This document shows, piece by piece, positions 26,584-34,800 of a stretch of 64,000 bases of DNA. The notes beneath the pieces are model-generated. The model was not told the DNA's origin and searched no databases. It saw only the letters and a list, made by a program, of their open reading frames with translations. The translations under genes were made by a program, and so were the position numbers. The number at the start of each line of letters is the position of its first letter. Within the stretch, counting starts at the first letter, position 1. The stretch covers positions 1 through 64,000 of the forward strand of contig NZ_QGSZ01000356.1 of assembly GCF_003857055.1 (NCBI RefSeq), written 5' to 3'. Origin of the DNA: Micromonospora inaquosa (GTDB lineage: Bacteria; Actinomycetota; Actinomycetes; Mycobacteriales; Micromonosporaceae).

Positions 26584-27432
26584 CTACCAGCCGTGGTCTC
26601 CCGCCGACCTCGCGGCAGCTCCTGGGAAACGTTTCGCGAACGTGCGATAGACGGGTGTGCCGGGCAGGCCGTCGTGGATGGCGAACACCACGTGGTCGAA
26701 TCGGTCGACCACCTGCAGTGCGTCGGCGAAAGCGCCCGCCACCGTGGCGGGATCGTTGCGGAAGACCCCGCACCCCCACGCACCCAACACGATCGTCCGA
26801 TGCCCGTGCGCGGCGGCGACCTCCAGCACCCGCCGGGCACGCCGGGCCAGCACCGCCGGCACGTCCGCCGCGTGCTCGGGCTGGTTGCGGAGGATCGCGC
26901 CCAGGTTCGGCGCCGCAGCGGTCAGGAAGGCCGTCGAGTACGGCTGATCGAGCAGGTTGCCCCTGTCGTCGCGGAACACCGGCACGCCCGGGGAGTAGAT
27001 GACCCGGTCGCTGTATCGCAGATCCGGCTGTCCGCGATGGAACGCGTAGAACTCCGGCGCGGCGAGGAGACACGGGTACAGCGCCGACGAACGAGCGATG
27101 CTCTCCTCCTGCGCCTTGGCCCCACCAAGGAACCCGCCACCGGGGTTCTTGGCCGACGCGAACACCAGGCACGCCGCACCCGGTCCAAGCCGACCGGCCG
27201 CCTGCAACGTCGACTCGTCCGTCACCTCGACCTTGCCGGCGCCAGGCCCCGGGCTTCCCACCGGGAGCACCTCGTCCGGCAGGTGATGACGAGTGCCGGC
27301 GACCGCGGCACGGACGGACCCACCGATGACAACATCATTCCCGGTGCCGTTGCGATAGCTTCCCGACTCGGCGATCGCGACCGTCTGTCGAGCAATCTCG
27401 CGAAGACGGCCACTCACCCGACGCGCCCACAT
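26584..27432 (-). CDS. Bacterial PARG-like protein, TIGR02452 family
   Basis: A 282-residue cytoplasmic protein with a macro-domain fold. It carries the poly(ADP-ribose) glycohydrolase signature: NPGGGFLGGAKAQEESIARS, that is GGG, six residues, then QEE, where the second Glu is catalytic in known enzymes. Supporting motifs are LREIARQTVAI at the N-terminus, VIYSPGVPVFRDD, and VLGAWGCGVFRNDP. The family removes ADP-ribose from proteins or nucleic acids. ATG 27432 fits the family start; the frame is open 21 codons further. It stands alone, divergent from a secreted protein; no ADP-ribosyltransferase is recognised nearby. Confidence 0.85.
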   Translation of the reverse strand: MWARRVSGRLREIARQTVAIAESGSYRNGTGNDVVIGGSVRAAVAGTRHHLPDEVLPVGSPGPGAGKVEVTDESTLQAAGRLGPGAACLVFASAKNPGGGFLGGAKAQEESIARSSALYPCLLAAPEFYAFHRGQPDLRYSDRVIYSPGVPVFRDDRGNLLDQPYSTAFLTAAAPNLGAILRNQPEHAADVPAVLARRARRVLEVAAAHGHRTIVLGAWGCGVFRNDPATVAGAFADALQVVDRFDHVVFAIHDGLPGTPVYRTFAKRFPGAAARSAGDHGW

Positions 27433-27546
27433 GCACCAGGACCAATGATCTGCACGGTGACACGCTAGGCAGTCCCGTCCCGACCGGGCAACCAATCAGC
27501 GACCCCGGTTGGCGTCGTCGCCCTGCCGTACCGCGCGGACGTCACA

Positions 27547-27574
27547 TAGACGGGTCGGCATCAACTGATACCAT
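27547..27574 (+). promoter_or_regulatory. Candidate promoter of the secreted-protein gene
   Basis: TAGACG (27547-27552) and TACCAT (27569-27574) are spaced 16 bases apart. A start near 27581 would leave a leader of about 29 bases holding AAGGAG at 27594, 10 bases before the GTG. The -35 is weak. Confidence 0.35.
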
Positions 27575-27609
27575 GCGCTCGCCTTGGCCCCTGAAGGAGA
27601 GACACCCAG

Positions 27610-28500
27610 GTGAAGAAACTGTCGAGCGTCGCGTCCGTGCTCGCACTGGCGATGGGAATCGCCATCGCCCCGGCGGCGGCTGCCTACGCCGCCACCAACA
27701 GGAGCGGGGCGGAACGGCTGAACATCCCGAACAGCAGTGCGTGCAAGGCCGGCCGTACGGTCATGCAGGGCATGGTGGCAGGGCCGGGCGGCCAGCTCTA
27801 CATCATCTTCACGAAGGCGGCCGGCGCGGAACCGGTCCTGTCCAGGTGGTTGCGGGACGGCTCAACCTGGGACGGCACCAGTTGGGTCTGCGCCGGGGCG
27901 CCAACCTCGATACCCACCCTCGGCCACGGTAACGACCTCGCCTACAACTCGAACTACCTGGGCCAGGGTCCGGCCTTGATTGCCACTCAGGGGAGCCAGT
28001 CCGCGTTTCTGAGCGACAAGGTGACAATCGTGCGCCTGAACGCCGACGGGTCTGTCGGCACTACCGGGGAAGTGCGCCTACCGATAGGCAACATCAGCGG
28101 CCTCTGCTACAGCGCGACGGCTGCCGGCGGGGCTGGCAAATATGCCGCTCGGCGGTTGGGCAGCCTGTGGACCCATCCCGGTGCCGGCGCGCTCACGAGT
28201 GGATGGACGCTGGTGAAGAGCAACCTGACCAGCCACGATAATCGGTCCGACCAAGGCATCGACTGCTCGGAGAACTACATCTGGAACACCAGGTCGATCA
28301 ACACCTCCACGCCCACCACCGGATGGAACTGGGTGTACCAGTACAACTGGTCCGGCGGCGACGTGGAGAGCGACATCGGCATTCCGGGGAACAACCTGAC
28401 CGACGAGATCGAAGATGTCACCCATGTGGGGAGCGAATTCTTCGTCGGTGTCAACCGAAACGACGGGCTCGCCGACTCCGTGAAGGTGCTCACCGAATAG
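27610..28500 (+). CDS. Secreted hypothetical protein
   Basis: A 296-residue exported protein starting at GTG with GAAGGAG upstream. Residues 1-27 are a Sec signal (KKLSSVASVLALAMGIAIA, then AAYAA). The mature part is rich in Trp, Gly, Ser and Asn with strand-like stretches (GQLYIIFTKAAG, KVTIVRLNADG, WNWVYQYNWSGGD), which suggests a beta-propeller or beta-sandwich. Four cysteines could form disulfides. No catalytic motif is recognised. It is convergent with the SARP regulator. Function unknown. Confidence 0.65.
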   Translation: MKKLSSVASVLALAMGIAIAPAAAAYAATNRSGAERLNIPNSSACKAGRTVMQGMVAGPGGQLYIIFTKAAGAEPVLSRWLRDGSTWDGTSWVCAGAPTSIPTLGHGNDLAYNSNYLGQGPALIATQGSQSAFLSDKVTIVRLNADGSVGTTGEVRLPIGNISGLCYSATAAGGAGKYAARRLGSLWTHPGAGALTSGWTLVKSNLTSHDNRSDQGIDCSENYIWNTRSINTSTPTTGWNWVYQYNWSGGDVESDIGIPGNNLTDEIEDVTHVGSEFFVGVNRNDGLADSVKVLTE

Positions 28501-28563
28501 GTTCGATCACCATCTGACCGATCGTCGCGTCCGCGCCCCTTCGGAAGTGCCCGAGCAAACCGG

Positions 28564-30426
28564 TCAGCGCCGGACCGTCATCGGGAGCGGACGCCGCCCG
28601 TTGCTCGGCTGCCCTTGCACGGACGGCAGCGCGGCCAGTTCGGCGGCGTACTCGCGGACCAACGCCGGGAGGCGGTACCTGCCGGGCTCGTCGAGGTAGA
28701 CCAAGTGCGTGTCGATCAGCTCCTCCAGTGCCCGCCACGCCCGTTCGGTGTTGACGCCGAGCCGCGCCGCGGCGCCGTCCGGCAGCAACTGCCCGTCCGG
28801 TGCGCCGCCGAGCAGCTCGAAGAGCCGACCGGCCACCTCGTCCTCCGAGCGGACCGCTGCGTAGCCGGTGGCGAGTCGATCTCGCATGGAGAGGTCACCG
28901 TGGGCCAGCCAGTCCAGCCGCCCACGCCCGTCGCCGACCTGCTCGACCAGCCGACCTACGGGCAACGCCGGTCGGCCGGCCAGTCGGGCGCCAGCGACCC
29001 GCAGGGCCAGGGCCGAGCCGGAACAGAGCCGGAGCAGCTCACGCGTCGCGGCAGGATCGGCGTCGAGGCGCTCCGGGCCCGCCAGCACGCCGAGCAGGAC
29101 CCGCCCCTCGGCGTCACCGAACGCGCCGACCGTGATCCGACGTACCCCGTCGAGACTCTGCAACTGGCGCTGGCCGACCACGACAAGCGCGGGCCCGGGA
29201 CCGGCGGGGATCAGCGGGCGCGCCTGCGCTGCGTGGGTGACCCCGTCCAGCACCACGAGGATCCGGCGGCCGGAGAGCTGGGAGCGGAGCCGACCGACCC
29301 ACTCCTCTGGGCGCTTCGGAACGTCGACGGCGGCGACGCCGAGGCTGCGCAGCACCCGTGCGACGACTTCCTCGGCCGCCACATCGGTCCGGTACCCGAG
29401 GTCGATGTAGACCTGACCATCGGGGAAGGCGTCCGCGACGGTGTGAGCGGCGCGGACCGCGAGCGCGGACTTACCACCGCCAGCGGTGCCGCAGACGACC
29501 GCGACAGCGGGCGTCGGGCCAGTCACCGCGGCGACCACGTCGGCCAGTTCCCGGGTACGCCCCACGAAGGCGACCAGGTCCGCCGGAAGCTCACGGGGCG
29601 CCACCCGGCCCTCGTCGACGGCCGGCTCGGGCGTACGGGCAACAACGACCCGCTCGACCCACGCAGCCGACACGGGCGGCACCCAGCTCAGCTCAGGCGA
29701 CCGGTCGAGCATCGAGCGGTGCAGTGTCGCCAGCTCGCTGCCCGGCTCGATGCCGAGTTGGTGGTAGAGGCTGTCTCGGGCGGCTCGGTACGCCGACAGC
29801 GCGGCGGGGGTGTCGCCGCATCGGTAGAGGGCGAGCATCAACTGACCCCACGCCCGTTCCCGCAACGGATGGGCCGCAAGGTGCTCCCGCAGACCGGCGA
29901 GCAAGTCGGCGTGCTCACCGACAGTCAACCGAACCTCGGCCAACTCCTCGAAGATCTGCAGCCGCTGCTCGTCCAGCGTCGCCCACCGATTGTCCAAGGA
30001 GGTGCTGCGCGGTACACCCCCACCGGCTGGCCCGCGCCATTGGGCGAGGGCATCGGTGAGCTGGACGATCACGGCCACGGCGTTGCCGCTGTCACGTCCC
30101 GCCCGAGCGTCCCCCGCCAGGCGGAGAAACTCGACGACGTCCAACTCGCCCGCGGCCAACCGCAGCTCGTACCCGCCCGGGTGGGCGACGATCCGGTCGC
30201 CTACCGCGCGGCGTAGGCCGGCCACGTGAGAGCGGAGGTTCGCCACCGCCGACGCGGGAGTGGCATCCGCCCAGACCATGTTCGATAGCCGGTCCAGCGA
30301 GACCGGCCGGTTCGCCTCAAGGGCAAGCCCGGCGAGCACCGCACGACGCTTTGCGGCACTTACCGTCACGAGCCGACCATCGACCCGTAGCTCCACATTG
30401 CCCAACAATCGAATATCGATCTTCAT
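28564..30426 (-). CDS. SARP/AfsR-type regulator with BTAD and NB-ARC domains
   Basis: A 620-residue transcriptional activator. Residues about 1-90 form an OmpR-like winged helix (RLLGNVELRVDGRLV, then VSLDRLSNMVWADATPASAV), about 95-245 the BTAD domain, and from about 285 an NB-ARC ATPase with Walker A CGTAGGGKSAL and a VLDGVTHAAQAR Walker B region. A short winged-helix-like tail follows, and no TPR array is present, so it is shorter than AfsR. SARPs activate antibiotic or other specialised genes by binding direct repeats. ATG 30426 has GGGGGAG upstream. No biosynthetic cluster is seen in the window, so the target is unknown. Confidence 0.88.
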   Translation of the reverse strand: MKIDIRLLGNVELRVDGRLVTVSAAKRRAVLAGLALEANRPVSLDRLSNMVWADATPASAVANLRSHVAGLRRAVGDRIVAHPGGYELRLAAGELDVVEFLRLAGDARAGRDSGNAVAVIVQLTDALAQWRGPAGGGVPRSTSLDNRWATLDEQRLQIFEELAEVRLTVGEHADLLAGLREHLAAHPLRERAWGQLMLALYRCGDTPAALSAYRAARDSLYHQLGIEPGSELATLHRSMLDRSPELSWVPPVSAAWVERVVVARTPEPAVDEGRVAPRELPADLVAFVGRTRELADVVAAVTGPTPAVAVVCGTAGGGKSALAVRAAHTVADAFPDGQVYIDLGYRTDVAAEEVVARVLRSLGVAAVDVPKRPEEWVGRLRSQLSGRRILVVLDGVTHAAQARPLIPAGPGPALVVVGQRQLQSLDGVRRITVGAFGDAEGRVLLGVLAGPERLDADPAATRELLRLCSGSALALRVAGARLAGRPALPVGRLVEQVGDGRGRLDWLAHGDLSMRDRLATGYAAVRSEDEVAGRLFELLGGAPDGQLLPDGAAARLGVNTERAWRALEELIDTHLVYLDEPGRYRLPALVREYAAELAALPSVQGQPSNGRRPLPMTVRR

Positions 30427-30567
30427 CTCACCGCTCCCCCGTTGAACCTTGAGCGCGCTCTCAGGCTAGGCGGCGTCGCATCGGCACGACAAGACTTGCA
30501 CGGGGCATCGAAATGGTGACGAACGTCTATGTTTGACGACGGCGTGTCGATGTAACGGAATTGGCAG

Positions 30568-30601
30568 AAAAAACGCCCGGGATGGTTGTGCAACCAGGCC
30601 G
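30568..30601 (-). terminator. Hairpin with T-run upstream of the SARP gene
   Basis: On the minus strand a stem built on TGGTTG/CAACCA (30583-30596), extended by GGCC/CCCGG pairing with bulges, is followed by TTTTTT (30573-30568). A T-run is rare in this high-GC DNA. It may end the transcript from the genes at 30841-31769, or attenuate the SARP leader 142 bases before its start. Confidence 0.5.
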
Positions 30602-30723
30602 CCCGAACCGACTGGCTCCGTGATCTGATGGTAGGCAACAAATCGGGCGCTTCGGTAGGCGGGCCCCGGGTGCAGGGCTCTTAGACGACCCGCGAGAGAG
30701 TCGCCACACCGGATACCGAGCCA

Positions 30724-30773
30724 CGGGAATGCCCAGGGCGGCCAGGGCTGCGAGGGCTGCGAGGGCATTCCCG
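30724..30773 (-). terminator. 11-bp hairpin enclosing 9-base tandem repeats
   Basis: The arms CGGGAATGCCC (30724-30734) and GGGCATTCCCG (30763-30773) pair perfectly. The loop holds two exact copies of GGGCTGCGA and a degenerate third. It lies 68 bases past the stop of the small membrane gene at 30841 on the minus strand. Confidence 0.5.
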
Positions 30774-30840
30774 CCACGACGATTGGTGGACGACCGAACC
30801 CTGTTCGACACCAACTAGGACCCGGTCGCGCGTTCGGTCA

Positions 30841-31269
30841 CTACCTCGCCAGGAGTGTTACCGCCAGCATGAGCACGAAGAGGGCAACAGCAATACCATT
30901 GAAGGTCATCACCATCGAGGAGCGCTTCGCGCTCCGCCGAGTCGGCGCCCCAAGGTAGCCCTTTGCGAAAGTGACCACCGGTGCAACGTACTCGATCTCG
31001 GCGGTTCGCCCGGACCCGACAGCGACAACCGCCTCTGCGCGACCAGCCCGAAGAGGGAGGATGTAGGGCACCCATGCCTGTACGCGATGGCGACCTGCGG
31101 CGACCGAAAGACGGTGAGTGCCCCAGGAAAGCGTCATCGGCTCCCCGCCGTCGAGTGACAGCCGGGGCTTGCTGGCCGAGTAGAGGAAGCTACCGGCCGG
31201 GCGGCTGAAGGTGACGGACACCTTCCCCTCTTGAACGGCGGGGCTTTCATTCTTCATCGTCAAACCCAT
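30841..31269 (-). CDS. Small membrane protein, candidate RHS immunity gene 2
   Basis: A 142-residue protein. About 110 residues of predicted beta structure come first (KVSVTFSRPAGSFLYSASKP, MTLSWGTHRLSVAAGRHRVQ), then a single C-terminal membrane segment (MTFNGIAVALFVLMLAVTLL). The N-terminal domain looks like a small beta-sandwich. ATG 31269 is the first start; ATG 31257 is in frame, and neither has ideal ribosome spacing. It is the second of two small membrane genes downstream of the RHS protein on the same strand. Immunity or accessory function is inferred from position only. Confidence 0.6.
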   Translation of the reverse strand: MGLTMKNESPAVQEGKVSVTFSRPAGSFLYSASKPRLSLDGGEPMTLSWGTHRLSVAAGRHRVQAWVPYILPLRAGRAEAVVAVGSGRTAEIEYVAPVVTFAKGYLGAPTRRSAKRSSMVMTFNGIAVALFVLMLAVTLLAR

Positions 31270-31340
31270 TCGTCATTGTTGAAGCCACCTCCGGGGTCGA
31301 TCCCGAATATTCTCAATGCCGTCGCCGGAGCGGCGGCGCC

Positions 31341-31769
31341 TCACCGACGTTGCGCCACCATGTCGCGGCGCAGCAGAACCACACAGGCCACGATTCCGAG
31401 GGCAGTGAGAGACAGCGCCCCCACGGCCAATGCCGAGTACGGACGCGTCCGGTTCCGGACCACCTCCGTCGGATCACCGGCGGAGTACTCGACCTCCATG
31501 CGGTCGCCCTCGTTCGGGCAGGAAGTGCCACAGTAGACCCAGGCCTCATACCGGGTGGCATCGACAAAGTACTCAACCTTCGCCTCGCCCTGTCGGCCCG
31601 GCACGACGTCCAGCGCCAACCCGCTGACGACCTGCCCGTCGCTGTACGTGCCATTGCGAAACCAGAACGCGCCCGCCACTGACGATGCAGCCACCAGGAA
31701 CAGCATCGCCAAGACGGCGATCAGGGCCACAAGTACACGCGCTCGGCGGTCGTCAAAGTCAGGCCGCAT
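31341..31769 (-). CDS. DUF3592-like membrane protein, candidate RHS immunity gene 1
   Basis: A 142-residue protein with two membrane segments: VLVALIAVLAMLFLVAAS near residues 12-29 and ALAVGALSLTALGIVACVVL near 111-130. Between them lies an exported domain with the pattern Y-Cys-G-T-S-Cys then EVEYSAGDPTEVVRN, typical of DUF3592-like proteins. ATG 31769 follows GAGGGAG. It begins 88 bases after the RHS gene stop, behind a hairpin, in the position where immunity genes of polymorphic toxins normally lie. The role is inferred from that position. Confidence 0.65.
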   Translation of the reverse strand: MRPDFDDRRARVLVALIAVLAMLFLVAASSVAGAFWFRNGTYSDGQVVSGLALDVVPGRQGEAKVEYFVDATRYEAWVYCGTSCPNEGDRMEVEYSAGDPTEVVRNRTRPYSALAVGALSLTALGIVACVVLLRRDMVAQRR

Positions 31770-31791
31770 TTCTGCTCCCTCAACACCGTGG

Positions 31792-31828
31792 TCGGGGGCC
31801 GCTGGGCACTTCACCTAGCGACCCCCGA
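31792..31828 (-). terminator. Hairpin between the RHS gene and the first downstream gene
   Basis: The arms 31792-31803 and 31817-31828 pair over 12 positions (TCGGGGG-type stem) with one wobble and a 13-base loop. It starts 29 bases after the RHS stop on the minus strand. It could limit read-through, leaving the downstream membrane gene with its own or lower expression. Confidence 0.55.
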
Positions 31829-31857
31829 CACGTCGTCACGACATGATCTCGGACTGC

Positions 31858-34800
31858 CTACTTACCATCGAGAAATTGGTTGAACAGAAGGCCGCCCGGG
31901 TAAAGCTGGCCAGCCGTCCAGGCTCCCGCCTGAGCGGCAGATCCGGCAACGAAGTGATTGTACGGAGTGTCCCAGAACTTGGCTCCGGCCACGCGGGCCC
32001 CCGGTACCGCAGCGAACATTCCATCCATGAAGGCACCGGTGTACGTGTCAGCGTAGTCCGTCGCCGTGGCTGTCCCGGCCTTCTCCTTCTCCCGGAGGTT
32101 GTAGCCGCGTGACATGATGCTCGCCCCGGCGACGATCAGTGCCAGCCCGGTGCAGGCACCTGCGGAGATGATGATGCAGAGGCCCGCAGCCGCCAAGCCC
32201 ACATATCCGCCGTACTTGTTCCACCAGTCGGCGGCGCCCGCGACGAGCTCCGAGTCCATGACCTGGTTGGCGACCTCCTTCGTGTTCTCCCAGGCCTCAC
32301 CGGCTTCCTTCTTGACGTCCTCCCACGCGTCCTCCATCGCCGGCACGGCGGTCTCGTCCCACCACTCGGGAATGTCCTCGGTAACGAACTCCGGAACTGT
32401 GTTCGTGACGAATTCATCCGCCGCGTTGTAGGCGTCCTCCGCGCAGTCCCCCCAGGTAAGAGGATTCCAACTACACGACGAGTGACCGTCGATCTCGACC
32501 CGGGAGATCGGGTTACCCCCGGCGAACGCGTACCGGTTGGCGTTCCACGGGTCAAGGCCGAGCCGTTGATCGGCCAGAGCGCCGTTGTAGCTGTCTCGCG
32601 TCAGGAACCGGTTGAGGCCCGGGTCGTAGTTTCGGAAGCCCATGTCGTAGGTTCCCGAGCCACCACCCTGCACTCGCTTAGCGTTGTACCGGTAGGTGTT
32701 GTACGGCTCCTTGTCCGGGTTCGCGGGATCCGGCCTGTCGAGACCCGTGAACTGGGCCGTATCGTCGCTCCCGTAGGCGTTGTAGCCGTAGGTGGCCAGC
32801 GTGTCTCCGTTGCTCCCCGTCAACACCTCGACATCAGTGCGCGTGTTGTACCCGTAGTAGGCGTACTCCGTCGTGCCGCCCGCCTTGTGGGTGAGCTGCG
32901 CGAGCCGTTCGCCCCAGGGCGAGTAGTGGTAGGAACGCGTGATCGAGCCCGCCACCTCCTCGTCGATGACATCGCGCGACAGACCCAGGTAGTTGAAGGT
33001 GACGGTCTTCTCCTGGCCGGTGCCGGCGTTGGTCGTCTCGGTCCTGGTGCGATCCAGCGGATCGAACGTGTACTTGGTGACGGATGTGCTGGTCCGGTTC
33101 TCGATGATCCGATCGAAGCCGTCGTAGACATTCCGCTGGAGCAGCGTGCCACCGGAGGTGACGGTGTTCAGGCGGCCGAACGGATCGTAGTTGTACGAGG
33201 ACGTGATCCCGGAGGTCGTCGACGTCAGCAACCGGTTTCGGTCGTAGTCGAACGTGGTGTTGACGCCACCGACCGACTGACTGACGACGTTGTTGTTGGC
33301 GTCATGGACGTAGTTCTCGGCGCCGGCACCGGTGCCGGTCTTGGTGACCGACGCGAGCCGGTCCCGCGGATCGTAGGTGTAGTCGTACTGCGTGCTCAGA
33401 GTCGCCGAATTGTCGTCGGCGTCCATCTTGGTCGTCGTATCGCGCTTGCGGTTCCCGTTGAGGTCATACTCCATGTGGTGGTCCGCGACCAGGTTGCCGC
33501 CGGCCGTTTTCTCAACCTGGGTCTTCGGCTGCCCGTCCAGGTAATACGTGTAGTTGACGAGGTTGCCGTTGCCCTTGACCTGCTGGAGTCGCTCCCCCCG
33601 GTCGGTGTACGTGAAGCTGGTCGTCTTCCTATCCGGATCGTTCGCGGACGCCCCGTTGACAACGGTCTCCACCAGGTCACGCGCCTCGTACGTGTATGCG
33701 GCATATTTTCGGTCGTGCCCGACCGTCAGCGGTGATCCGTTCTCGTTGTAGGTGAAGGACGTCGCGTTCTTCAGCGCGTCCGTCTTGTACTCGCGGACCT
33801 CCTCGACCTGGTTGAGGCCCGTGTAGGTCATTTCGTAGGCGTCGATCAGTGCGTCGAGGCTCTTGTCCTCGATCGTCGTCTGGTTGCCATTCGGATCGTA
33901 GTGGTATCGGTAGTCGACCTTCTCGTCGTCAGTCTCGCCCGAGTTGTCGCGGACCAGCTTGACCGCGTCGGCGACGACGGTTCCACCAGCCTCGTCGGTC
34001 AAAGTGACCTTGTGGCTGTTGCCTTCGGCGAAGCTGTACGAGCCGAGGCTGACCCACGTTCCCGTGTTGGTGGTTTGGTCGACCGTCTTCACTGCGTCCC
34101 CGCCGCCGTGCTTCACGGTGTATTTCGCGTCGGTGGCGGCGCCGGTGATCTCTGGGTAACGGGCGAACACCTCGTACGTACCGTTCTGCGGCACGTTGAG
34201 CTGCCAGGTGAAGGTGTTCGTCCCGGTCCCCGCCGGCCGGGTGGCGTAGTTGGGGCCGTGTTTCCCGGTCGCCGACGTCGCGGTGGTCCAGGTGCCGGCA
34301 GCCGTGACGTTGTTGAAATCGGAGTTGTCTACCAGGACCACGTGCTTGCCGACCGGTACGCCGTCGTCGGTGCGGGACGCGAGCTTGCCGTCCGGGAAGT
34401 ATGACCAGGTCATCGTCCGGTTCGACGACCCACCCGCCGACGTCACCGTGCGCGCGGTCTGGGCACCGAGCTTGTTGTAGTCGTACGACGTGACGACGTC
34501 CCACGGGTCGCTGCTGGTCTTCGTCCAACCGTTGTCAAAGTAGCTGTAGGTCGTGTCGTTGCGGACCGACTCGCCCGCCGACGGCGGCACACTGACCTTC
34601 GCCAGCCGGCCCACATCGTCGTACTCGTATGTGGTGACATCTGCGGTCTTGTAGCGGGCATCGTCCTTGTCGTACGCGGTCCGGGTTTCCTTTACCCGGT
34701 TCAGTTCGTCGTAGACGGTGACCGTGGCGAAGTCGTCCGGGTCGTCGGTGCTCGCGACGCCTCGCGGAGTGATCAGTCGGGTCTGGTTGCCAACCTGGTC

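Larger units (their letters stand above)
30427..30840. other. 414-base gap with two minus-strand hairpins
   Basis: No supported gene. The stretch holds the leader and promoter of the SARP gene and two terminator-like hairpins (30568-30601 and 30724-30773) in minus-strand orientation. Open frames across it lack protein-like composition. Confidence 0.55.

Noticed and set aside
30602..30723. Possible tRNA-like or integrase-remnant sequence between the two hairpins
   Set aside because: A GGTTCGGG T-loop-like string is present but no cloverleaf or acceptor pairing could be made, and the short open frames match nothing I know.
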